Shown here piece after piece: positions 8,929 to 16,428 of a DNA stretch of 64,000 nt (positions are counted from its first letter, which is position 1; each line of letters opens with the position of its first letter). Below the pieces are notes generated by a model, which was not told where the DNA came from, ran no database searches, and saw nothing but the letters and a program-made list of their open reading frames with translations. This DNA is from Pokkaliibacter plantistimulans (GTDB lineage: Bacteria > Pseudomonadota > Gammaproteobacteria > Pseudomonadales > Balneatricaceae): contig NZ_CP177354.1 of the NCBI RefSeq assembly GCF_046844695.1, forward strand, positions 558,001 through 622,000. The letters are read 5' to 3'. Position numbers and translations under genes: made by a program.

Positions 8929-9981
8929 TTACAGCGCAGCCTTGATTCTGGTGGCCACCTCGGCAGGTACCCACTGGCTCCATAGCTCCGGATGCTCTTT
9001 CAGGAACTGACTGGCGGCATCTTCTGCCTCAATGTTGTTGTCATCCATCATCGCCAGCACCTTGTTGATCTCGTCGTTGCTGAGATTGAACTTCTGCCAG
9101 AACGCCATGATCTGCGGAGCCTGTTGGGCGAACTCCTTGTTGGCGGCTTTGAGAATGATGGATTTGGGATAGGCCGTGGCCTTATCAGGTTTGGAGTCCG
9201 GTTTGATCAGCTGGTCGAACACCGCCTTGTCGTAGGCAGGCTCCTGCAGGCGTACCAGATCGTATTTGCCCAGCACGTCGGTTGGTCCCCAGTAGTAAAA
9301 CACGATGGGTTTGCCGCGCTTGTAGTTAGTGGCGATGGCGGCCTTGAGGGCGGCACCGGTGCCGGGGCGGAAGTTACTGAAGGTGCTGTCGAGGCCGTAG
9401 CCTACCAGTTTGTTAGAATTCACCACTTCACAGTTCCAGCCGGTCGGGCAGTTGTAGAAACGGCCCTTCTCCGGTTCTTCCGGATCCTTGAACAGCGCCT
9501 TGTATTTGGGCAGGTCATTGACTGACTTGAGATCAGGGGCCATGGCCTTGATACCGCGTTTGTCGTCACCTTCCACCACATAACGGGGCACGTACCAGGC
9601 CTCGGCATCGACGCCGCCCTGATCGTAGGTATCACCAAAGGCTTCCACCTTGTCCTGTTTCTTACCCTTTTCCCACAGGTCCTGCATGGTGTTCATCCAC
9701 ATTTCCGGCATCAGATCGGCATCGCCACGAATCAGGGCGGTCAGCATGGCAATGGTTTCACCGGGAATACGTTCGGCTTTGCAGTCGTAGCCTTTTTCCA
9801 GAATGTCTTTGGCCAGTTCGGCCATAAACAGATTGCTCGACCAGCTCATGCCGGTGATGTGAATGGTTTTGTCGACTTCACAGGCCGCAGAAGCCTGGGT
9901 GGAATAGCCTGCCGCCAGAGCGAACAGACCGGCGCTGCTGAGCTTGGCCAGTCTGGCCAGAGGGGAGGATGTATGGCGCAT
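8929..9981 (-). CDS. proX: Glycine betaine ABC transporter substrate-binding protein ProX
   Basis: A 350-aa periplasmic binding protein. A signal peptide spans about residues 1-32, ending near STQASA. The mature part has OpuAC-type features: HITGMSWSSNLFMAELAKDI at the start, then a region rich in Trp and Tyr (PEMWMNTMQDLW, YVPRYVVEG, FYYWGPTDVLGKYDL) of the kind that forms aromatic cages for quaternary amines. It delivers betaine-like osmolytes to ProWV. It is the first gene of the minus-strand operon; the gap to proW suggests differential processing or a weak stem. Substrate among betaine, choline and proline betaine is not determined. Confidence 0.93.
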   Translation of the reverse strand: MRHTSSPLARLAKLSSAGLFALAAGYSTQASAACEVDKTIHITGMSWSSNLFMAELAKDILEKGYDCKAERIPGETIAMLTALIRGDADLMPEMWMNTMQDLWEKGKKQDKVEAFGDTYDQGGVDAEAWYVPRYVVEGDDKRGIKAMAPDLKSVNDLPKYKALFKDPEEPEKGRFYNCPTGWNCEVVNSNKLVGYGLDSTFSNFRPGTGAALKAAIATNYKRGKPIVFYYWGPTDVLGKYDLVRLQEPAYDKAVFDQLIKPDSKPDKATAYPKSIILKAANKEFAQQAPQIMAFWQKFNLSNDEINKVLAMMDDNNIEAEDAASQFLKEHPELWSQWVPAEVATRIKAAL

Positions 9982-10439
9982 TATCGCTTCTCCAATAGAT
10001 TTATAGCTGTAAGCAATAAGTTGACCAATTTGCCGAAGAATTTTTCGTCGGGAAACCGTCTTGACCGGGCTTTACGTGATTGCTCACCCCCGTGCTGCAG
10101 AGCAACTCCCTTGTGGCCTCAGCATGTCTGACGTCTTTCTCAACGATTGTTCAATAAAACAGCAAATCTGTGGTGCTTATGCCGCGGCATCAGTCCTTCC
10201 ATGGACAGAATGAATCTGACAGCCATGATTTGATGGTCAAAAAAACAGCAGGTGATCATTGACATGATCGCACTGCTTTTTAGATATTAATTAGAACAGT
10301 AAATATTTCAATGCAAATTGATTGACGAAGAATGAATCAGTCGCTAACGTGGCGCTCCAGGCTGACATGACCCATGGAATTTCTGCATGGCAGGCGCAGC
10401 CGAGAATGAGCAGTCGCTCGACGTATCCGGAAGATCTCC
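9982..10439. other. Divergent control region between proXWV and the MarR-type gene
   Basis: No gene is supported. Two inverted repeats stand out: ATGCCGCGGCAT (10179-10190) and TGATCAT-N4-ATGATCG (10253-10269). Around 10270-10320 the DNA is AT-rich. Promoters for both directions must lie here. The MarR-type protein itself is a candidate binder of one of the repeats. Confidence 0.4.
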
Positions 10440-10919
10440 ATGTCCCAAGACGCACACGATCAGGTTCTTATCACCCTGAGACGCATTATCCAGGCCATCG
10501 ATATTCACTCCCGCAGTCTGAAGAAGAAGTCTGGCCTCACCACGCCACAGCTTCTGATCATGCAGGCCATCAGCAAACTCGGGGTGGTGCCGATTCGTGC
10601 ACTGGCCACCCAGGTCAACCTGTCGCAGGCCACCGTGACCACCATCATTGACCGGCTGGAAGCCCACGGGCTGGTCAGCCGTGAGCGCAGTCAGGAAGAC
10701 AAACGCAAGGTTCACGCCCTGCTGACCGACAAGGGCCGCCAGCTGCTGGAGCAGGCACCGGAGCCGATGCAGGCGCATTTCGTCAGCCGCTTCAAGGAAC
10801 TGCAGGAATGGGAAAAGGGCATGCTGGTGGCGTCGTTACAGCGTCTGGCGGACCTGATGGACGCACCGGACGCGGACGATACCTTCCTGACCGATGAGCC
10901 GGAACGGCCTCAGTTCTGA
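10440..10919 (+). CDS. MarR-family regulator, EctR/CosR-like (osmotic stress)
   Basis: A 159-aa winged-helix protein. The N-terminal segment LRRIIQAIDIHSRSLKKKSGL, followed by TTPQLLIMQAI, and the recognition helix LSQATVTTIIDRLEAHGLV match the MarR subgroup that includes EctR and CosR, repressors of ectoine synthesis and betaine uptake genes. The wing is RERSQEDKRKVHALLTDKG. It is transcribed away from proXWV across a 458-bp control region. That position supports a role in repressing osmolyte uptake at low salt. The family is certain; the subgroup assignment is from memory of sequence patterns, and the target is inferred. Confidence 0.8.
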   Translation: MSQDAHDQVLITLRRIIQAIDIHSRSLKKKSGLTTPQLLIMQAISKLGVVPIRALATQVNLSQATVTTIIDRLEAHGLVSRERSQEDKRKVHALLTDKGRQLLEQAPEPMQAHFVSRFKELQEWEKGMLVASLQRLADLMDAPDADDTFLTDEPERPQF

Positions 10920-10977
10920 TCGGGCAGCCGCCGCTTTCGATCTGTCACGGCTGGCCATAACGCTAAATGCAGATGTA

Positions 10978-11009
10978 AAAAAGCCCGATTTCCATCAGGA
11001 AACCGGGCT
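10978..11009 (-). terminator. Terminator of the bd-oxidase operon
   Basis: Stem AGCCCGATTTCC / GGAAACCGGGCT with a 4-nt loop. Read on the minus strand it is followed by six T, so it ends the cyd/cio transcript. It may also limit the convergent MarR transcript. Confidence 0.85.
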
Positions 11010-11046
11010 CTGGCTCACTTGGCGGTGAAGGGTTAAGTCAACACGA

Positions 11047-11217
11047 TCAGAGGAAATGCATTCCCCACTTGATCGTGCTGGCCACCAGAGTTAGCACGGC
11101 GACACCACCAAGATACAAGCCAGCAAACCATAGCCAGGAAGACTTTTGCTTCGTCTTCGCAACAGGCTTTGACAGTGGCTGAAAAGCGTCAGACTGCCGT
11201 TTTTCGGCATTGCTCAT
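11047..11217 (-). CDS. Small bd-oxidase-associated membrane protein (DUF2474/CydX-like)
   Basis: A 56-aa protein (57 if the preceding ATG at 11220 is used) with one C-terminal membrane helix, WLWFAGLYLGGVAVLTLV. It begins 16 bp after the cydB stop and has GAGGAG in front. I prefer the second ATG because of its 7-nt spacing. Single-helix proteins of this type are encoded after cydAB or cioAB and stabilise the oxidase. The pattern W-x2-GL-x3-GV followed by a basic end resembles the DUF2474 group found with cioAB. The unusually long polar N-terminus (~28 residues) is an oddity. Confidence 0.7.
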   Translation of the reverse strand: MSNAEKRQSDAFQPLSKPVAKTKQKSSWLWFAGLYLGGVAVLTLVASTIKWGMHFL

Positions 11218-11233
11218 CATCAATCTCCTCAGC

Positions 11234-12229
11234 TCAATAACCTTCCTCGAAGTCTTCCACCTTGCCGCTGAAAATGCGGTAGCCCCAGAAGGTGTACAGG
11301 CACACCATCGGCAGGAAGAAACACACGCCCACCAGCATGAACTTCAGAGTGGATTCCGGCGCCTGTGCCTGCCACAGCGTCAGGCTGTGTGGAATCAGGT
11401 AGGGGAACAGGCTCACCACCAGCCCGGCAAAGCCGAACAGGAACAGTGCCGCGGCCAGATAGAATGGCCGCTGCTCGTGGGCGGGGTCACGCAGATCACG
11501 GAACAACCGCACGGCACAGAGAATGGTGATCAGCGGCAGGGGCAGCAGGATCAGGAAGCGCAGGCCACCCAGCCAGCGCTGGCGGATTTCGGGTTCGGCC
11601 AGTACGGTCCACAGACTGACCAGCGCCATACCCAGCATCACCCAGATCACCAACCGACGACCCAGATGGGCGGCCCGCAGGGCAATCTCGCCACGGCTTT
11701 TCATGCGCAGGTAGCAGCAGGCCAGCAGTGCGTAACCGGCCATCACGGCAAAGCCGGTGAGGATGGTAAAGGGCGAGAACCAGTCCAGACGGTCATACAC
11801 CGGCTGACTCATGTCCGCGCCCTGGACGATGGCGCCGAGAATCATACCCTGACACATCGCCGCCACGGTTGAACCCGCGGCAAAGGCCAGATCCCACAGG
11901 GGTTTGGAGCGATGGGACTTGAACCGGTACTCGAACGCCACACCGCGGAAAATCAGGGCGATCAGCATGATGATGATCGGTGTATACAGCGTTGACAGTA
12001 TAGTGCTGTAGGCCAGCGGGAAGGCGGCAAACAGCACCACCCCGCCAAACACCAGCCAGGTCTCGTTGCCATCCCAGACATGGGAGATGGAGCGCATCAT
12101 GTGGTCGCGTTCCGCTTCCGTATCAAACCAGGGATAGAGAATGCCGAGGCCAAGGTCGAAGCCATCCAGCAGCACATACATCAGGATGGCAAAGCCCATG
12201 ATGAGGAAGTACAGCAGTGCCCATTCCAT
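11234..12229 (-). CDS. cydB: Cytochrome bd-type quinol oxidase subunit II
   Basis: A 331-aa polytopic subunit of the terminal quinol oxidase that reduces O2 to water without pumping protons. The start MEWALLYFLIMGFAILMYVL, then DGFDLG, is characteristic; the DGFDLG segment and WDGNETWLV follow the family. I use the ATG at 12229, one base after the cydA stop. An upstream extension would overlap cydA and has no homologous character. Together with subunit I and the small membrane protein it forms one operon. The length is somewhat shorter than the enteric CydB, as in CioB. Confidence 0.95.
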   Translation of the reverse strand: MEWALLYFLIMGFAILMYVLLDGFDLGLGILYPWFDTEAERDHMMRSISHVWDGNETWLVFGGVVLFAAFPLAYSTILSTLYTPIIIMLIALIFRGVAFEYRFKSHRSKPLWDLAFAAGSTVAAMCQGMILGAIVQGADMSQPVYDRLDWFSPFTILTGFAVMAGYALLACCYLRMKSRGEIALRAAHLGRRLVIWVMLGMALVSLWTVLAEPEIRQRWLGGLRFLILLPLPLITILCAVRLFRDLRDPAHEQRPFYLAAALFLFGFAGLVVSLFPYLIPHSLTLWQAQAPESTLKFMLVGVCFFLPMVCLYTFWGYRIFSGKVEDFEEGY

Positions 12230-12230
12230 C

Positions 12231-13721
12231 TTAGCGGCCCTCCGGTTTGTCACTGTGATCACTGGGTTCAGCGTTGGTGCCATCGACGGAGCCGTAGTGG
12301 CCCGGGGTGTGGTCAGCATGCAGAGGGGCTTCATGCCCTACCTGTTTGACCAGCGCCAGGGCATAACCCGGTGAGTCGACACCGATACGCTGTTGCTGCA
12401 GGAATTCCATGGTCGGCGGGCCCTTACGGATCAGCTTGCGCATGAAGTACAGATACACCCCGAACAGCAGCGAGTAGGTGATAACAAACAGGCTGAGGGA
12501 GAACAGTACCCGCGAGGCAGGCAGCGGCGAGACCACGTCCATGGTGCGCACCAGCCCGTAGACCAGCCACGGCTGACGGCCAATTTCCACCACATACCAG
12601 CCAAACAGGGTGGCAATCACACCACTGGGAATCATCAGAAAGCAGGCCTTGTGCAGCAGGCGGCAGTCATACAGTTTGCCTTTCCAGCGCAGCCAGGCAG
12701 CAGCGAAGGCAATCAGGATCATCAGCACACCCAGACCGACCATGATGCGGAAGGAGTAGAACACCGGCTTCACCGGCGGGCGGTCCTCGGGGGCGAAGGC
12801 TTTCAGCCCGGTCACTTCACCGTCCCAGCTGTGGGTCAGGATCAGGCTGCCCAGATGGGGAATGCCAATGGCCAGATGGTTGGTTTCGGCCTTTTCATCG
12901 GGCACCGCGAACAGCAGCAGCGGCACCTTTTCTTCCTTGACCGGCCAGATGCCTTCCATCGCCGCCAGTTTGGCGGGCTGATGTTCTTTCACCACCAGAC
13001 CGTGGAAATCACCAATTACCGCCTGTGTGGGAGCCAGCACCAGTGCTGCCCACATGGCCATGGAGAAGCCTTTGCGGGCGAAGTCGGTGTTGTGCCCCTT
13101 GAGCAGGAACCAGGCGCTGACGCCACCGACCACAAAGGTGCCGGTGATCAGGGCCGCCATCAGCATGTGCATGAAGCGGTAGGGCATGGAGGGGTTGAAG
13201 ATGACCTCCGTCCAGCTGGCCACCTGAAAGACGCCGTCCACCTCGATATAACCGGCCGGGGTCTGCATCCAGGAGTTGGCGACAATGATCCAGAAGGCGG
13301 AAATCCAGGTGCCGATGGCGACGGTGAGCGTGGAGATAAAATGCACCTTCTCACTGACCCGCTGCCAGCCAAACAGCATCACGCCGAGGAAACCGGCTTC
13401 GAGGAAGAACGCCGTCAGCACTTCGTAGGCCATCAGCGGGCCAAGAACGGCGCCGACCTTGTGGGAAAATTCGGAAAAGTTGGTACCAAACTCGTAGGAC
13501 AGCACGATACCGCCGACCACCCCCATACCGAAGGTGATGGCAAAGGGCTTGATCCAGAATTTGGCCAGCTGCAGGTACAGCGGATTACGGGTCTTCAGCC
13601 ACAGCCCTTCCCAGATAGCGATAAAGGTGGCAAGGCCGATGGTGATGGCGGGAAAGATAATGTGAAAACTGACGGTAAAGGCGAACTGGATTCGCGACAG
13701 CAGCGCGGCATCTAGGTCCAT
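12231..13721 (-). CDS. cydA: Cytochrome bd-type quinol oxidase subunit I, cyanide-insensitive (CioA) type
   Basis: A 496-aa haem-bearing subunit. His20 (in VSFHIIFPAI) is the likely haem b595 ligand. RFMHMLMAAL carries the haem b558 histidine, and EIGRQPW and DVVSPLPASRV are family signatures. The protein is shorter than the enteric CydA, consistent with a short Q loop of CioA type, which tolerates cyanide and sulfide in relatives. ATG 13721 has GGAG in front. It is transcribed from the shared control region with the histidine kinase; that region carries a sigma54 promoter pointing this way. The Cio assignment is inference from length and the DUF2474-like partner. Confidence 0.95.
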   Translation of the reverse strand: MDLDAALLSRIQFAFTVSFHIIFPAITIGLATFIAIWEGLWLKTRNPLYLQLAKFWIKPFAITFGMGVVGGIVLSYEFGTNFSEFSHKVGAVLGPLMAYEVLTAFFLEAGFLGVMLFGWQRVSEKVHFISTLTVAIGTWISAFWIIVANSWMQTPAGYIEVDGVFQVASWTEVIFNPSMPYRFMHMLMAALITGTFVVGGVSAWFLLKGHNTDFARKGFSMAMWAALVLAPTQAVIGDFHGLVVKEHQPAKLAAMEGIWPVKEEKVPLLLFAVPDEKAETNHLAIGIPHLGSLILTHSWDGEVTGLKAFAPEDRPPVKPVFYSFRIMVGLGVLMILIAFAAAWLRWKGKLYDCRLLHKACFLMIPSGVIATLFGWYVVEIGRQPWLVYGLVRTMDVVSPLPASRVLFSLSLFVITYSLLFGVYLYFMRKLIRKGPPTMEFLQQQRIGVDSPGYALALVKQVGHEAPLHADHTPGHYGSVDGTNAEPSDHSDKPEGR

Positions 13722-13851
13722 GGTACGGCTCCTACTTCGGATGCTGGTGTGGGGCCAGCAACAGACGATCCGCCGTCACGGCAGCAGATCGTCACAGTGC
13801 CCGCAGAACGTTAACCCGTTTGGTACGTAACAACGGCGGACACGGATGACA

Positions 13852-13974
13852 TCAGTGTGCAGCGGCGGTTTTGCCGGACTTGCTGAGTCGGTAGTAGCGG
13901 ATGGCAGCCGGGGTGGCGGCCAGGGCGAGGACGGCGAAGAAGGCGGCGTATTCGTGCAGCAGGTGGGAAAGCAT
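13852..13974 (-). CDS. Possible 40-aa single-helix membrane protein ahead of cydA
   Basis: The frame encodes MLSHLLHEYAAFFAVLALAA and then a basic tail RYYRLSKSGK. It has GGAG nine bases before the ATG and one predicted membrane helix with positive residues after it. It lies in the 5' leader of the cydAB transcript, 130 bp before cydA and just after the terminator-like hairpin at 14001-14067. I do not recognise a family. It could be an extra small oxidase subunit, a leader peptide, or chance. Confidence 0.4.
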   Translation of the reverse strand: MLSHLLHEYAAFFAVLALAATPAAIRYYRLSKSGKTAAAH

Positions 13975-14000
13975 GGTCTTGGCTCCAGCAACATTAAAGC

Positions 14001-14067
14001 TAAAAAGGGGCCGCTGCCTCCAGCACCGTCCTGCGCTTCCTGGACGGTGCTGCACCTGGGCAGCGGC
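14001..14067 (-). terminator. Leader hairpin with T run: attenuator candidate for cydAB
   Basis: On the minus strand GCCGCTGCC...GGCAGCGGC encloses a second stem AGCACCGTCC/GGACGGTGCT, and the stem is followed by CCCCTTTTTA. This is a textbook intrinsic terminator shape. It lies downstream of the predicted sigma54 start (about 14335) and upstream of all oxidase genes. No upstream minus-strand gene needs it, so it is more likely an attenuator or a stabilising leader. Confidence 0.65.
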
Positions 14068-14346
14068 TCCCGAACTCACGGCTTTGACCGGTGAGAAACT
14101 CTGCTTTGGCCGATACCTCACGGCGGTATCGGCGGGTTTCTTCTGGCCGGCCTGCATTCAGGGTGTAAAGGGTCCGGATGGGAAGGGTGATCGGTTCCCC
14201 AGCCGGACGAAAACGGGCTGTACTCTGCAGGTGCGGGGAGTACGGTCAGGTTCAGTTCAGGTGCCGCGTGACTGCTCTTGCAGCGTTAAAGACGCTGGCG
14301 GTGGAAACCCGGCACGAAAAATTCATAGTCTGCTGACTACCTGTTT

Positions 14347-14362
14347 AGCGAAACTTGTGCCA
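14347..14362 (-). promoter_or_regulatory. Sigma54 (-24/-12) promoter for the bd-oxidase operon
   Basis: The minus strand reads TGGCAC-AAGTT-TCGCT. The consensus is TGGCAC-N5-TTGCW, so 10 of 11 defined bases match and the invariant GG and GC have the required 10-bp spacing. An RpoN-type activator is encoded by the divergent operon, and palindromic sites lie upstream of this promoter. Confidence 0.75.
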
Positions 14363-14385
14363 ATTCAATTAGTTACCGTAAGTCA

Positions 14386-14399
14386 TTGATTTACATCAA
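14386..14399. promoter_or_regulatory. FNR/ANR box
   Basis: TTGAT-TTAC-ATCAA is a perfect match to the FNR/ANR consensus TTGAT-N4-ATCAA. It lies between the sigma54 promoter and the tandem operators, 24 bp beyond the -24 element. It could set oxygen control of the oxidase operon or of the kinase/activator operon. Confidence 0.8.
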
Positions 14400-14423
14400 T
14401 ACTTTGTCGGGTAGTGAAAACAG

Positions 14424-14476
14424 CTGTGAACAGCGTTGACAGTCCTGCTAAGGTAAACTGTCAACAGTGTTGACAG
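14424..14476. promoter_or_regulatory. Two tandem palindromic operators (enhancer sites)
   Basis: CTGTCAACA-G-TGTTGACAG at 14458-14476 is a perfect 9-bp inverted repeat. CTGTGAACAGCGTTGACAG at 14424-14442 is the same site with two changes, 34 bp apart. They lie 62-114 bp upstream of the -24 element, as sigma54 activator sites do, and directly before the kinase gene. The likely binder is the activator encoded at 16425-17798. Confidence 0.7.
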
Positions 14477-14508
14477 CGCTTGGTGTCAATTCAGTAAAGC
14501 GGAGCCCT

Positions 14509-16428
14509 ATGTCACTGCAGACAGCGTTTGAAATCATGATGATGGTCACCAGCGGCTGTGCCCTGCTGGTATCCGGCTGGTTGCTGTGGCAGTCACAGCG
14601 TCAGCGTGACCTGATCGCTCTGGCCGGTTTTGGCCTGATGATGGCGCTGTGGTGCGCCGGTCATGTGGCGATTTTCCATCACCTCACGGCGCTGGGGGTG
14701 ATGCTGGTGCTGGCCAATCCGCTGATGCCGACCTTCTTCCTCGATTTTGCCGTGCGCTTCGTCAACCGCGGCGTCGCCCGCCAGCCGTGGCTGGACCGGC
14801 TGGAGCGCAGCATGGGGCTGATTTACGCCCTGAGCATGGCGGTGGTGCTGCTGAGCTGGTGGCTGCAGGGCGGCACGGCGGTGGCGGTGGCCTCCTTCCA
14901 TCAGTTTTTTGTCTTCAGCTCCAGCGGCTGGTTCAACCTCGCCTACTCGGTACTGGTCGGCATACTGGCCCACGGCGTGCTGAGCTGGGGCTTCCTCACC
15001 CATCAGGGCAACCGCCGGCGCTCCATCGTGGCGATGTTTGTTTCCGGTGGCTGGGGGCTGCTGCTGGCCACCAGTTTTGTCTTCCCTTCGCTGGGGCTGG
15101 ATACCTACCCCTACCCCATGCTGCTGCTGCCTTCCTATGTGGTGGTGCTGGTCTACGGTGTAGTGCGCTATCAGATTCTGGAGGTCAATGCCTGGGTCAA
15201 TCGTGCCTTGCTGTGGGTGGGCATGATGCTGCTCATTCTGGGAGTGATTGCCCTGCTGGGCGCACTGGCCGGGCAGCTGGGCATGCAGGCGCTGGCCAAT
15301 GTGCCGGGCTGGCAGCTGTGGCTGTATTCCGCGCTGGTACTGGTGCTGGCGGCTCTGCTCTATCAGCCGCTGAATACGCTGGTGGGGCGGCTGGTGTACC
15401 CCGGCCTGAAGCTGGATCAGCTGCTGCTGGATCGCTGGCGTAACCAGCTGAAGACGGCGCAGAGCTGGGATGATCTCGGCGTGGTGGCGCAGTCGCTGAT
15501 TTCTCACCAGCTCGGTCAGCCGGTACAGGTACGTTTTCTGGGGCGCTATGAGCCGTCACCACGCAGTGGCAACGATCCGTGTATCCAGTGTCGCCAGCTG
15601 GGCGGTGCCTGGGAGTTTGAGCTGCTGGACTGGAGCGACATCACCCCGGCGCTGCGCCTGACCGGTGAAGTGTTCGGCTCGCTGCTGGCCAGCAGTTGCG
15701 GGGTGCTGGAGCGCTCACTGATGCTGGCCGAAGCCGAACGGGCGCGACTGGCGGAGCAACATCTGGTGGAGCTGGGCGGGCTGTCGGCGGCGATGGCTCA
15801 CGAGCTGCGCAATCCGCTGAATATCATTGCCATGGCGGCCGCCGGTGCTGATGCCGAGACCCGTGGCCATATCCAGACGCAGATCAAGCGGGCTGACCGG
15901 CTGATTTCCGACATGCTGGTCTACTCCGGCAAACTGACACTGCAGCGCCAGCCGATTCAGCTGCAGGCCATGGTGCAGGCCCTGCTGGTGCATGTGGACT
16001 GGCACGGTGTGCGCCATGAGCTGGCGATTGCTGAGGGGCTGGAGATCAACGCTGACCCTCACCGGGTACAGCAGGTGCTGGTCAATCTGATCGACAATGC
16101 GCTGGCATTTATCCGCAATCAGGCCGACGGCTGTCTGCGAATCGAGGCGGATACTCAGGGCGTGATCCGGCTGCATAACAATGGCCCGACCCTGCCCGAG
16201 GAGCTGGCCACCACGCTGTTCCGCCCCTTTGTCAGCAAACGCCCGGGTGGCAGTGGTCTGGGGCTGGCCATCGTACGGCGCATCATGGAGGCCCACGGTG
16301 GCTATATCCGCTATCGTGCCGACCTCGGCTGGCCGGTCAGTTTCGAGCTGTTCTTTGCCGCGCCTGCTGCTGCACAGGCCGATGCGGCTGACATTCCCTT
16401 TATCGCTGCACAGGAGTCTTCCTCATGA
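14509..16428 (+). CDS. Membrane-bound sensor histidine kinase
   Basis: A 639-aa kinase. Residues ~1-270 form about seven or eight hydrophobic segments with little periplasmic loop. A linker follows, then the H box AAMAHELRNPLNI with His431, the N box VNLIDNALAF, and the G box GSGLGLAIVRRIMEAHGG. ATG 14509 has GGAG six bases before it. A GTG 14 codons earlier would run through the palindromic operator and is rejected. The stop overlaps the activator start by 4 bp (ATGA). It likely senses membrane, quinone or respiratory state and controls the divergent bd-oxidase operon; the signal is unknown. Confidence 0.9.
   Translation: MSLQTAFEIMMMVTSGCALLVSGWLLWQSQRQRDLIALAGFGLMMALWCAGHVAIFHHLTALGVMLVLANPLMPTFFLDFAVRFVNRGVARQPWLDRLERSMGLIYALSMAVVLLSWWLQGGTAVAVASFHQFFVFSSSGWFNLAYSVLVGILAHGVLSWGFLTHQGNRRRSIVAMFVSGGWGLLLATSFVFPSLGLDTYPYPMLLLPSYVVVLVYGVVRYQILEVNAWVNRALLWVGMMLLILGVIALLGALAGQLGMQALANVPGWQLWLYSALVLVLAALLYQPLNTLVGRLVYPGLKLDQLLLDRWRNQLKTAQSWDDLGVVAQSLISHQLGQPVQVRFLGRYEPSPRSGNDPCIQCRQLGGAWEFELLDWSDITPALRLTGEVFGSLLASSCGVLERSLMLAEAERARLAEQHLVELGGLSAAMAHELRNPLNIIAMAAAGADAETRGHIQTQIKRADRLISDMLVYSGKLTLQRQPIQLQAMVQALLVHVDWHGVRHELAIAEGLEINADPHRVQQVLVNLIDNALAFIRNQADGCLRIEADTQGVIRLHNNGPTLPEELATTLFRPFVSKRPGGSGLGLAIVRRIMEAHGGYIRYRADLGWPVSFELFFAAPAAAQADAADIPFIAAQESSS

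Larger units (their letters stand above)
13975..14508. other. Divergent control region between cydAB and the kinase/activator pair
   Basis: This 534-bp region has no gene. It contains, in order, a large hairpin with T run (minus), a 9-bp stem GCCGATACC/GGTATCGGC (14109-14133), a sigma54 promoter (minus), an FNR/ANR box, and two tandem palindromic operators just ahead of the kinase gene. The arrangement is that of an enhancer-controlled promoter for the oxidase operon with its regulator genes divergent. Confidence 0.7.

Noticed and set aside
12393..13715. Long plus-strand frame opposite cydA
   Set aside because: His/Gln-rich shadow of the well-conserved cydA gene.
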